The notes under the pieces are model-generated. The model saw only the letters and a list, made by a program, of their open reading frames with translations. It was not told the origin of the DNA and ran no database searches. A program made the translations under genes and the position numbers. Below are positions 9,293 to 17,034 of a stretch of 64,000 nucleotides of DNA, in pieces. The DNA lies in assembly GCF_000378345.1 (NCBI RefSeq), contig NZ_KB899548.1:124001-188000 (forward strand), in the 5' to 3' direction. The first letter of the stretch is position 1. The number at the start of each line of letters is the position of its first letter. The stretch comes from Hirschia maritima DSM 19733. GTDB lineage: Bacteria > Pseudomonadota > Alphaproteobacteria > Caulobacterales > Hyphomonadaceae.

Positions 9293-10180
9293 ATGAAGCT
9301 AGCTCTATTTTCAATCCCATCTTTAACTGACCGTTCTATTCGTCTTGGCGTTGTGGTTAACGACACGATTATAGACGTGAGACAAAACGCTCCTTTTTTG
9401 TCTACGTCAATCATTGATCTCATAAGAAATTGGGATGAGACACGGACAATTTTATTGCGTGCTATAAAAGAGGCACCGACTTATGATGTAAACACGGTAG
9501 AGTTGCATGCGCCAATACCTAAACCGTCAAAAGTTCTAGCAATTGCAAAAAATTATGCAGCTCATGCTGCTGAGATGAAAGGAGAAGTGAGCGAGGTGCA
9601 AAATTGGTTTTGCAAACAGCCTACATCCATAAATTCTCCGAACTCTCCAGTTATGATGCCGACCGTGTCTGAACAATTGGATTATGAAGCTGAATTAGTC
9701 GTTGTCATTGGAAAATATGGTCGACATGTACCCGAAGAAAGAGCTCATGAAATCATTGGTGGGTATATGTGCGGATGCGACTATACTATTCGAGATTGGC
9801 AAAAGGCGGTTTCCAATTTCACTATGGGAAAAGGGTTTGATACCCACGCGCCAATCGGGCCTTATGTCGTAACTCCTGATGAGATTGAAGATGTATCACA
9901 ATTGGGTATTCGTTGTTTCGTAAATGATGAAAAGCGACAAGACGGCGTTGTTGGCGATATGATTTTTTCTATCCACAAACAAATCGCGCATCTTACAGCC
10001 GCAATGACACTTGAACCGGGAGATATTGTTTTCACCGGTACACCAGCAGGAGTTGGGCAGGGGTACAGCCCTCCAAAATATTTGAAGGTTGGTGACAGAG
10101 TACGGGTGGAAATCGATAAAATTGGGTCAATGTCAGCAGAAATAATGCGCGAATCTGGAGAGTGTGTTATTTCATCTTGA
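9293..10180 (+). CDS. Fumarylacetoacetate hydrolase (FAH) family protein
   Basis: A 295-residue FAH-fold enzyme: KVLAIAKNYAAHAAEMKG starts the catalytic domain. The metal ligands are the two Glu of DYEAELVVVIGK and Asp in GCDYTIRDWQ, and GTPAGVG closes the active site. Family members hydrolyse, decarboxylate or isomerise 2-oxo acid enols such as acylpyruvates and carboxymethyl-hydroxymuconate; which one is not predictable. AGAGGG precedes the ATG. The next gene follows 36 bases later in the same direction. Confidence 0.9.
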   Translation: MKLALFSIPSLTDRSIRLGVVVNDTIIDVRQNAPFLSTSIIDLIRNWDETRTILLRAIKEAPTYDVNTVELHAPIPKPSKVLAIAKNYAAHAAEMKGEVSEVQNWFCKQPTSINSPNSPVMMPTVSEQLDYEAELVVVIGKYGRHVPEERAHEIIGGYMCGCDYTIRDWQKAVSNFTMGKGFDTHAPIGPYVVTPDEIEDVSQLGIRCFVNDEKRQDGVVGDMIFSIHKQIAHLTAAMTLEPGDIVFTGTPAGVGQGYSPPKYLKVGDRVRVEIDKIGSMSAEIMRESGECVISS

Positions 10181-10216
10181 AAACATGCTTAACGGGCATT
10201 GGCGAAGGATTGAGCA

Positions 10217-11257
10217 GTGAGTCAATTTGTGGGTCGATTTGTAATTATAAGCGTATTTGTGGCTGCAATCCTGCTGGGATTGGGAATGCTAATTCTAGGG
10301 CAACCCGGTGTGAGATTGTCAAAGTTTGAACAAGCTCAAGCTAGTTATTTCCAAGGCACAAAACCCGAGGCGGCTCCACTAAACAAAATCCAGGTTACAC
10401 CTTGTGCTCCCGACACTTGCTTGCTCATTCAAGCGGGGGGGCGTGAATTCGTGGTTGGAGCGTCCGCAAGTTCTGCAGAGGGGTTGTTAAGACGTGGATT
10501 GCTTACTGAGAATTTGGATGGTGTGTTACTGACAGATTTGGGGTCATCGCAAATTCAAGGTTTGATAGGTTTAAGAGACCGCTCGTTAGAAGTTGGTCGT
10601 CGTACCAAGTTGAAAATATACGGACCTTCTGGTGTTGAACGGGTTGTTGAAGGTCTAAACGCGATGTTGGAAACGTCAGATGTAGATCGCTCTGTTCGAT
10701 ACGGGCAGGGCGTTTTACCCTTTGATATTGCTCAAGCAGAAGCTTTTATTGTTGATGAGCAACCAGATGAAGTTGGAATATTTGATTCCGGTGTGTTGCA
10801 AGTTTCAGCTTTCCAGGTTCAATCGACTTTGATGGGGGCTGAGGTTCTTTATCGTTTTGATTATGAAGACCAGTCATTGATAGTGGGTGGTTGTGGTGTT
10901 CGTAGAGCTGATATTGTCAGTGCAGAAGAGGGCGCTGCAAACAACAAAATTATGGTTTTGCCAGTTACTTCAAAAAATCAGTTAGAGATTATCCGCAAGC
11001 AAGCGAGAAATGCTGGGTTTGACAAGGAAAGTAGATTTACGACTGCACCGATTGAACGATGCTTGACGGTAGGCGGCTTGCAAAATCTAGCTGTCGCGAC
11101 GGGTATTGAAAATGTAATAGCTTCACCACTCTATCCATATCCTTTGTCTCTCGCTGAAGAAAAAATATGGGAATCAGAAGCTAGACAATATTCTGAAGAA
11201 AGTCAGATGACTTTGATGTTTGGTGAGATGTGGCAGTCTAATTCATATCCCCAATAA
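10217..11257 (+). CDS. Membrane-anchored metallo-beta-lactamase-fold protein lacking the metal site
   Basis: A 346-residue protein with one N-terminal membrane helix (about residues 8-28), placing the rest in the periplasm. Residues 101-116 (LDGVLLTDLGSSQIQG) align with the zinc-binding strand-loop of arylsulfatase/RNase Z-type MBL proteins, where LLTHxHxDHxxGL is expected. All His/Asp ligands are replaced (TDLGSSQ), although the following KLKIYGPSGVERVVEGLN segment is well preserved. It is therefore probably a non-catalytic relative. Start is GTG with GAAGGA upstream. It sits behind the FAH-family gene, perhaps as an operon. Confidence 0.6.
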   Translation: MSQFVGRFVIISVFVAAILLGLGMLILGQPGVRLSKFEQAQASYFQGTKPEAAPLNKIQVTPCAPDTCLLIQAGGREFVVGASASSAEGLLRRGLLTENLDGVLLTDLGSSQIQGLIGLRDRSLEVGRRTKLKIYGPSGVERVVEGLNAMLETSDVDRSVRYGQGVLPFDIAQAEAFIVDEQPDEVGIFDSGVLQVSAFQVQSTLMGAEVLYRFDYEDQSLIVGGCGVRRADIVSAEEGAANNKIMVLPVTSKNQLEIIRKQARNAGFDKESRFTTAPIERCLTVGGLQNLAVATGIENVIASPLYPYPLSLAEEKIWESEARQYSEESQMTLMFGEMWQSNSYPQ

Positions 11258-11332
11258 ATACTCACAAGAAAGATTTTCGCAATTTAAACAGCGAATCTTG
11301 GCCAATTAAGGCCTTCTAGTACTTTGATAGAA

Positions 11333-11469
11333 AGCGCTGCGGGGACGTGCTGATCCCCACCAGCAAGTCCCCGCGCTCCCCTTTTGCCCCCGCAAAAGCT
11401 TGTAGGCGACGCTTCTCTCATCAAGCCCACAAGGATCGCTGGCATGCACCCCTGCAAGCAGCTGGAGAT
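11333..11469. ncRNA. GC-rich stretch of four consecutive hairpins; candidate structured RNA
   Basis: The 487-base gap 11258-11744 has no credible gene. Within it are four adjacent stem-loops. H1 is 11333-11377: AGCG/CGCT, CGGGGAC/GTCCCCG and GCTG/CAGC, loop ATCCCCAC. H2 is 11381-11398: CTTTTGC/GCAAAAG, loop CCCC. H3 is 11399-11433: CTTGTAGGC/GCCCACAAG with one mismatch. H4 is 11438-11462: GCTG/CAGC and TGCA/TGCA, loop CCCC. The segment is much more GC-rich than its flanks. Strand is undecided: plus would expose C-rich loops, while minus would put H1 last, followed by TTTCT, a weak terminator. It could equally be a dispersed palindromic DNA repeat. Confidence 0.4.
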
Positions 11470-11538
11470 AGTTAAGCTTAGGTTACAATTGAGAGTCTAG
11501 CCCTAGGAATGCTTCAGTGCTATTTCGATGGAATAGTG

Positions 11539-11573
11539 TTGCGTTCAAAGCACATTCATGTGAGCGAATGCAA
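11539..11573. repeat. Stem-loop upstream of tipF
   Basis: TTGCGTTC (11539-11546) pairs with GAATGCAA (11566-11573), allowing one G-T pair, and the inner CACAT/ATGTG (11551-11555, 11558-11562) continues the stem. It lies about 170 bases before the tipF ATG in the same intergenic region as the four-hairpin stretch. Function unknown; an operator or leader structure is possible. I see nothing else in 11574-11744 beyond AT-rich sequence that may hold the tipF promoter. Confidence 0.4.
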
Positions 11574-11744
11574 TTGGGGAAGATATGGGGCTTTTAAAAC
11601 GAGGAAAGTTTGGTCTTGAGTGTAGATAAAGCTTTTCTTTTTAATAAGTTTAGCCTCAATGTAGTAAAGTTAGCGGATTGTAAACGCGTCGGCTTCATTC
11701 TAGCAGATGTTATGCACCGCCAGTTAAGAAATTAGGACGCGATC

Positions 11745-12998
11745 ATGCCAATATTTGCGCATGTCATGCTATCATTGACTTATATCACCGCATGTATTGT
11801 CGGGGGAGCTGCACTGCATCGTTATGTAGGCATTGATCTGACTATTGCTGGATTGATAGCTGCTGCAGCGGGTTTAGCCTGTACGCAATTTCACGCAGTA
11901 TTAACGCGTAGCAGCTCGGTCAAAGACCGTGAAGAACGCTTTGATACCCTCAGAAATGAACTCAAAAATCTGATTAAACGTGTTGAAGAGACTGAGCGCA
12001 GAGGGGATGAATTGCGCGAAGAATTCGAACGCGAAATTGCTGATCGCAGAGAAACACTCGTTACTGAAATGCGTGGCCTAGAGTCCATGATTTCCCGAAT
12101 GTCAGATAGTTTCGAGACACGATTAAGTAATGTACGCCAAAGTGGTGACATGGCGAATGCAACTGGTTCTTCCGCATTGGAAGCTGTAAGAGATGCGCTT
12201 CGTCAAAACCGTGTTGATTTGCACCTTCAACCGATCGTCACGCTGCCACAGCGCCGTGTAAGGTTTTATGAAGGCTTCACAAGGCTTAGACGTGCAGACG
12301 GTGAAGTTATCATGCCGGGTGAATTTTTGGCTGAGGCTGAAAGCGCAGGGTTGCTCGGTGTTGTGGACAATATGCTTCTATTCCGCTGTGTACAAATCGT
12401 TCGCAGATTATCCGAGCGTGATCGCCGAGTAGGTGTTTTTTGTAACGTGGCTATGTCTTCTTTGGAAGATGAAACCTATTTCCCGCAATTCTTAGAATTT
12501 ATGCGAGAGAACCAAGACTTAGCCGGAGCCATGATTTTTGAAATCGGTGTTCGAAACTTCAATAATCGTTCGAACATTGCAGCGCGGAATATGAGCCGTC
12601 TTGCTGAACTTGGTTTCCGTTTCTCCCTTGATAAAGGGGAAGGGTTAGATTTCGACCTTCCAGAATTACAGTCATCAGGTGTTCGCTTTGTGAAAGTATC
12701 CGGAGACCGTTTACTTTCAGAGTTAGTTCCTGGCGGTCAGAGACCAGTATCCGGTATTGTGCGTTCGATTGCTCCTGAAGATGTTTCCGCTGTCTTTATG
12801 CGATATGGTGTAGATTTGATCGTTGAAAAAGTTGAGGACGAAAAATCCGTCATCGAATTGCTGGACTTTGAGATTCCATTTGGACAAGGGCATGTGTTTG
12901 GTGCGCCGCGTCCTATCAAAGGTTCATTGCTTGAAGAAACAGCTCCTCCACCGGAATTTATACGCCGTGTGAATGTTGGTTCAAATATGAGTGCATAG
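11745..12998 (+). CDS. tipF: TipF-like flagellar positioning protein with degenerate EAL domain
   Basis: A 417-residue protein with two N-terminal membrane helices (about 5-24 and 30-50), a charged coiled coil (55-135) and a C-terminal EAL domain (145-400). This is the architecture of Caulobacter TipF, a c-di-GMP receptor that directs flagellum assembly at the new pole. The EAL signature is altered to YEGFTRL (175-181). The DDFG loop is LDKGEG (295-300), so catalytic acidic residues are lost and it should bind rather than degrade c-di-GMP. The cheZ/cheY genes nearby support a motility role. Confidence 0.8.
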   Translation: MPIFAHVMLSLTYITACIVGGAALHRYVGIDLTIAGLIAAAAGLACTQFHAVLTRSSSVKDREERFDTLRNELKNLIKRVEETERRGDELREEFEREIADRRETLVTEMRGLESMISRMSDSFETRLSNVRQSGDMANATGSSALEAVRDALRQNRVDLHLQPIVTLPQRRVRFYEGFTRLRRADGEVIMPGEFLAEAESAGLLGVVDNMLLFRCVQIVRRLSERDRRVGVFCNVAMSSLEDETYFPQFLEFMRENQDLAGAMIFEIGVRNFNNRSNIAARNMSRLAELGFRFSLDKGEGLDFDLPELQSSGVRFVKVSGDRLLSELVPGGQRPVSGIVRSIAPEDVSAVFMRYGVDLIVEKVEDEKSVIELLDFEIPFGQGHVFGAPRPIKGSLLEETAPPPEFIRRVNVGSNMSA

Positions 12999-13028
12999 CC
13001 AATAGATATGCAAAAAATTGATTGGAAC

Positions 13029-13062
13029 AGGCTGGGCGAAGAATTGTCCAGCCTTTCTTTTT
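13029..13062 (+). terminator. Terminator after tipF
   Basis: AGGCTGGGC (13029-13037) pairs with GTCCAGCCT (13046-13054) including one G-T pair, loop GAAGAATT, followed by TTCTTTTT. It is 30 bases past the tipF stop and separates it from the HAD gene. Confidence 0.8.
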
Positions 13063-13125
13063 GATGGATTTGTCTCATCGATGTGCTTATCGTCTGCACG
13101 ATTCTGAAAATTGAAGAGTATGAAA

Positions 13126-13989
13126 ATGACCTCACTTCCTAGCCTAGTCCATTTGAACCAAATCGCAGATGAGTATGAGGCAATATTATGTGATGTGTGG
13201 GGGGTGATTCACAATGGACGAGAGGTCTTTTGGGAAGCTGTAGATGCGTTGCGCCGATACAGAGAAGTCCATGGTCCTGTTGTACTGATAACGAATGCAC
13301 CAGTCCCTGAAGAGCGTGTTCTTATGAGTTTAGAGCGGGTAGGCGTGCCGGATGATTGCTATGATGCAGTCGTGACCTCAGGTGATGCAACACGTGCGGA
13401 GCTGGAAAAACGAATGCCGGGTCCCGTTTACTGTATCGGTCCAGATTATGATGATCCGCTCTATCAAGGTCTTGCAATGGAATACACGACCAAGATTGAA
13501 GAAGCAGCGTTTATTTCCTGCACAGGTTTGAGAGAAATACCAAAAGACCAACCTGAAAATTATCGTGATGAATTATCCAAGCTTGCAGCACGTGAATTGG
13601 ATATGTTGTGCGCAAACCCTGATCTCGTCTTTAAATATGGGGACGAATTAATTCCATCAGCAGGGGCGTTGGCCAAGATTTATGAAGAGCTAGGTGGGCG
13701 CGTTATTCGTCCGGGAAAGCCCGGTGCACCAATTTATGAGTTGGCATACAAAAAACTGACTGAAATATTAGGCTATAAGCCGGTTTCAGATGCTATTTTG
13801 GCAATTGGAGATGGACCAGCCACCGATGCTCGAGGAGCCGTACGAGAGGGACTGGACTGTTTATTTATTGGTGGTGGTATTCACGGCGCAATAATAGAAG
13901 AAAGCGAGAGCTTTCTAGAAGATGCAGCGCAATTGCTTGCCAATGACGATGCAGACGCAGCTTATGCAGCGCCTGCACTCATCTGGTGA
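13126..13989 (+). CDS. HAD-superfamily class IIA hydrolase (TIGR01459-like)
   Basis: A 287-residue HAD phosphatase of the NagD-like class found in alphaproteobacteria. The first Asp motif is LCDVWGVIHNG, with a Thr-type second motif in VLITNAPVP, the Lys region in RPGKPGAPIYELA, and the final GDGPATDARGA. The substrate is unknown. The frame opens at a TTG at 13111 and has ATGs at 13120 and 13126. GAAGAG at 13113-13118 is correctly spaced only from 13126, which I use. It follows tipF on the same strand but is separated from it by a terminator. Confidence 0.85.
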   Translation: MTSLPSLVHLNQIADEYEAILCDVWGVIHNGREVFWEAVDALRRYREVHGPVVLITNAPVPEERVLMSLERVGVPDDCYDAVVTSGDATRAELEKRMPGPVYCIGPDYDDPLYQGLAMEYTTKIEEAAFISCTGLREIPKDQPENYRDELSKLAARELDMLCANPDLVFKYGDELIPSAGALAKIYEELGGRVIRPGKPGAPIYELAYKKLTEILGYKPVSDAILAIGDGPATDARGAVREGLDCLFIGGGIHGAIIEESESFLEDAAQLLANDDADAAYAAPALIW

Positions 13990-14080
13990 GGTCTGGTCAT
14001 GAAAATGGTATTCCAGCCCTATATCAGCTCGCCGCTGCAAAATAGAGATGACTGGAACACTCAGATAAATTTGGTTTGAT

Positions 14081-14764
14081 TTAGTCGAACAGAGCGTCGA
14101 TGTCGTCTTGGTTTACGTCGTCTCCGGCGTCACCAAATAGAGCATCGATGTCATCTTGAGCAACTTCAGGGCCATCAATAGCGGGGCCATTTAGCAGTTG
14201 TTCACGATCACGTTTCTCTTCAGCAGTTTCTTCTCTAGCATTGTCTTGTACCCCTAATGCTTCGGAGAATGCTGAAACGCGTTCTTCGATGTGACGAAGA
14301 GTTGTCACAACCTTGTTCACACGTTGACCTGTAAGGTCTTGGAATGAACACGCTTCGATCATGCGCATCATGGCTGCATCAACTTGCTCTTTATATGCGG
14401 CTGGATCATCGATCTCTGCACACATAAGAGTTTCTGCTTCAGTCATGATTGTCTCTGTCGCTTCCTCTGTATCCTTAACAACTGCGTCAAGTTCTAGAGA
14501 TGCACCAGGGATGCGCTCACCACTGATTTCATTTGGACAAAGGTCTGAAATTTCATCTTTGGCCTTTGAAATGAAGTCAGCGATATATTTAAATTCACCT
14601 TGGATCGTCTGATCGAGCGACCCGAAGAAAAATTTCATTGCATCTGCCAATTGGTGAGATAGTTCGAGAACTTCTACCAAAGGGCGGTCGCGTACATTGC
14701 TTTCTTTTAGAGACGTAATTGCGCCCTTAACTTTATCAGCAACTTCTGTAGGTGCGGCTACCAT
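14081..14764 (-). CDS. cheZ: Chemotaxis phosphatase CheZ with duplicated CheY-docking tail
   Basis: Dephosphorylates CheY-P. The 227-residue protein is a long helical hairpin with the catalytic-site segment CSFQDLTGQRVNKVV (139-153), including the CheZ glutamine. A low-complexity linker leads to two copies of QDDIDALF (203-210 and 219-226). CheZ normally ends in a single CheY-binding amphipathic helix, and the motif also resembles the CheY-binding N-terminus of FliM (SQDEIDALL). GGGAGG precedes the ATG. It lies 40 bases downstream of the cheY gene in the same direction, so the two are likely co-expressed. Confidence 0.85.
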   Translation of the reverse strand: MVAAPTEVADKVKGAITSLKESNVRDRPLVEVLELSHQLADAMKFFFGSLDQTIQGEFKYIADFISKAKDEISDLCPNEISGERIPGASLELDAVVKDTEEATETIMTEAETLMCAEIDDPAAYKEQVDAAMMRMIEACSFQDLTGQRVNKVVTTLRHIEERVSAFSEALGVQDNAREETAEEKRDREQLLNGPAIDGPEVAQDDIDALFGDAGDDVNQDDIDALFD

Positions 14765-14804
14765 ATTCTAATCCTCCCAGATCGGTTATTGCCCGCTAGG
14801 GAAA

Positions 14805-15191
14805 TCAAAACTCACCAAGAACAGCTGTGATTTTGCCTTTTAGAGTTGCAGCATTAAATGGCTTAACAATGTAGTTGTTTACACCGGCTTTTTTTGCGGC
14901 AATCACGTTTTCCGTCTTAGATTCTGCGGTAACCATAATAAATGGTGTCGCTTTTAGCTTGTCGTCTGCGCGAACTTCGCGTAGCAGCTCATAGCCGGTC
15001 ATGGGTTCCATGTTCCAGTCTGAGATGACGAGGCCATAATTGTTGTTTTGCATTTTGGCAAAAGCTTCTTTGCCGTCTGCAGCATCTTCAATGTTCTCGA
15101 AGCCAAGTTGCTTGAGAAGGTTAGTGATGATGCGAATCATCGTTTTATAGTCGTCCACGACCAGAACGGGCATCGACATATCGACAGCCAT
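14805..15191 (-). CDS. cheY: CheY-type single-domain response regulator
   Basis: A 128-residue receiver domain with acidic pair Asp13-Asp14, phospho-acceptor Asp58 (VISDWNM), Thr/Ser switch in MVTAES and Lys in IVKPF. No output domain is present. It probably binds the flagellar switch or CheZ when phosphorylated. The frame is open to 15284, but AAAGGAG seven bases before the ATG at 15191 and the domain boundary set the start. It sits upstream of cheZ, no kinase or receptor gene is nearby, and its promoter region contains a GTTAAC at 15293. Confidence 0.93.
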   Translation of the reverse strand: MAVDMSMPVLVVDDYKTMIRIITNLLKQLGFENIEDAADGKEAFAKMQNNNYGLVISDWNMEPMTGYELLREVRADDKLKATPFIMVTAESKTENVIAAKKAGVNNYIVKPFNAATLKGKITAVLGEF

Positions 15192-15340
15192 GGGAATCTC
15201 CTTTAGGGCGGCTAAACTTTGTCTGTTGGGACTAGTCATATCCAAACAAGGCAAATAAACCGTGAAAGGAAATAGAGATTTCACGAATTTACGTTAACCT
15301 TCTTGGAAGTAGGTTAGCGGGGTGAATTGGAGTAATTGAG

Positions 15341-15769
15341 ATGAAACCAGGTAAGACTTACGAAGAACTTGAAATCGGCATGAGTCACGAAACGGAACAC
15401 ACTGTTACAGAGCAGGATGTTATGGATTTTGCCAAAATATCTGGTGATTTTAATCCGCTTCACGTCGATGAGGAATATGCAAAAACGACAGTTTTTGGAA
15501 CGCGTGTCGCGCATGGTGCGCTGACTGCTTCATACATTTCTGCGATCCTTGGAAATGATTTGCCAGGGCCGGGCGCTATCTTCACAGATATGAATATGCG
15601 TTTTAAGCGACCAGTTAAAATCGGCTCTAAGGTATTGGTAAGAGCGGAAGTTTCTGAAATGCAACCGCGTGGTAATCGTGTGACTTTGGCAGTGAAATGT
15701 TCTGTGGATGGCAAAGCTGTCATTCAGGGTGAAGCCAAAGTCATGGTCCCATCTTCAGAAAAAAAATAA
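15341..15769 (+). CDS. phaJ: MaoC-like (R)-specific enoyl-CoA hydratase
   Basis: A 142-residue hot-dog-fold hydratase. The hydratase-2 motif is DFNPLHVDEEYAKTTVFGTRVAHG with the catalytic Asp and His. It would convert trans-2-enoyl-CoA to (R)-3-hydroxyacyl-CoA, linking fatty-acid oxidation to polyhydroxyalkanoate synthesis, as in PhaJ; other MaoC substrates are possible. It is divergent from cheY and followed 40 bases later by ribF. Confidence 0.85.
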   Translation: MKPGKTYEELEIGMSHETEHTVTEQDVMDFAKISGDFNPLHVDEEYAKTTVFGTRVAHGALTASYISAILGNDLPGPGAIFTDMNMRFKRPVKIGSKVLVRAEVSEMQPRGNRVTLAVKCSVDGKAVIQGEAKVMVPSSEKK

Positions 15770-15809
15770 ATTTCTAGATCATTCGTATAAAGATGATTGG
15801 CAGCCCGTA

Positions 15810-16784
15810 ATGAAATTGTTTCATACCTTTGAAAATCTGCCCGATGATGTTCGGGGAGCGGGCATTGCAATTGGAAATTTCGATGGCCTACATTTAGGCC
15901 ATCTTGGAGTCATTCGGCAGTTGAAAGAGGAGTGTAACGCCAGAAACACACCTCTTGGAGTGTTAATGTTTGACCCTACTCCGTTTAATTTTTTTAGACC
16001 TGATTCACCATCAAAACGAATCATGAGCCTAAAAAGGCGCATTAAAATTTTAAAAAATGCCGGTGTAGACATAGTTTGGGCGCTACCTTTCGACGCAGAA
16101 ATGGCAAATAGAACGGATTCAGAGTTCGTCGAGCAAGTTCTGGTTAAGGGATTAGGTGTTTCAGCAGTTTCTGTTGGATTTGATTTTTGCTTTGGTAAAA
16201 AGAGAATGGGGAACACTGATACGCTTCAGGCTCTGGGCGACAAATTCGGCTTCGATGTTTTTGTTGCCCAAAAAATAATTTCTCAAGGTGCCGCGATTGA
16301 TGTCGAGGGGGAGGTGTTGAAGACTTCTTCGACGCAAATTCGTGAATTAATTGCGGCAGGTGACATGAAGACTGCCAAATTATTGAAGCAGGACTATTGG
16401 GTGATTGAAGCAATAGTTGAACATGGCGAAAAGCGAGGCCGCACTCTTGGTTTTCCAACTGCCAATATGAAGCTGATTGATTATCAGCACCCTAAACATG
16501 GAATCTATGCTGTCTGGACAAAAATTGCTGGAGAAAGCGATTGGCGTAAAGGTGTTGCAAATTTTGGTCGTACTCCAACAACTGGTGAGCGGGATCCTTT
16601 GTTGGAAGTCTATATCTTCGATTTCGATGATGATGTTTATGACAAAGAGTTGGAAGTTGCTTTTGTTGAATATCTTCGTCCAGAAGAAAAATTTGACGAC
16701 ATGAATGCTCTGGTTGAGCAGATGAACAAAGACGCAGATTTAGCCAAACAAATTCTTTCAGTTGCCGATAAGCCTTTAATCTAA
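15810..16784 (+). CDS. ribF: Bifunctional riboflavin kinase / FAD synthetase
   Basis: Makes FMN and then FAD from riboflavin. The 324-residue protein has an N-terminal FAD synthetase domain with AIGNFDGLHLGHLGVI (nucleotidyltransferase GNFDGxHxGH) and SSTQIRELI. The C-terminal riboflavin kinase domain has GRTLGFPTANM and a conserved VEYLRPEEKF ending. The frame is open upstream to 15708, overlapping the phaJ gene, but the ATG at 15810 gives the usual N-terminus. It is alone with phaJ before a 250-base gap. Confidence 0.96.
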   Translation: MKLFHTFENLPDDVRGAGIAIGNFDGLHLGHLGVIRQLKEECNARNTPLGVLMFDPTPFNFFRPDSPSKRIMSLKRRIKILKNAGVDIVWALPFDAEMANRTDSEFVEQVLVKGLGVSAVSVGFDFCFGKKRMGNTDTLQALGDKFGFDVFVAQKIISQGAAIDVEGEVLKTSSTQIRELIAAGDMKTAKLLKQDYWVIEAIVEHGEKRGRTLGFPTANMKLIDYQHPKHGIYAVWTKIAGESDWRKGVANFGRTPTTGERDPLLEVYIFDFDDDVYDKELEVAFVEYLRPEEKFDDMNALVEQMNKDADLAKQILSVADKPLI

Positions 16785-17034
16785 GAAAACGCGCGAAAAT
16801 AAGATAGGAGAGAAGAGCTTATCTCTTTCCTCATTCTATTTAGCCTGATATGGAAATGCGCATGATGATGCAGAACATAATACGCATAGGCGCAGGCGCT
16901 TTTATTGATGGTGCCATTATAGGTCGAATTATCGGCCCGGTCCGCTAGACGGCGCAGTTTTAAGTGCGACACAGCGGTTCCGGGTTATTTCGCTAACCAA
17001 ACTTCTGCTTTTAAATTCTCAAAAGATAAAAAAT
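16785..17034. other. Intergenic region before ileS; no credible gene
   Basis: A weak hairpin AAGAG/CTCTT lies near 16813-16827. A 32-codon frame starts at an ATG at 16851 and ends at the TAG near 16947; it has no clear ribosome-binding site and resembles nothing I know. No T-box or other riboswitch core was recognised. It presumably contains the ileS promoter. Confidence 0.4.

Noticed and set aside
11351-11362. The bases ATCCCCACCA look like the 3' end of a tRNA or of a permuted two-piece tmRNA acceptor.
   Set aside because: No T-arm (GTTCGA) lies upstream and no matching 5' acceptor piece or ANDN-type tag frame lies downstream; the ACCA is part of hairpin H1.
16781-16972. A 63-codon minus-strand frame across the ribF-ileS gap.
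   Set aside because: It overlaps the end of ribF, has no ribosome-binding site and an unnatural His/Arg-rich composition.
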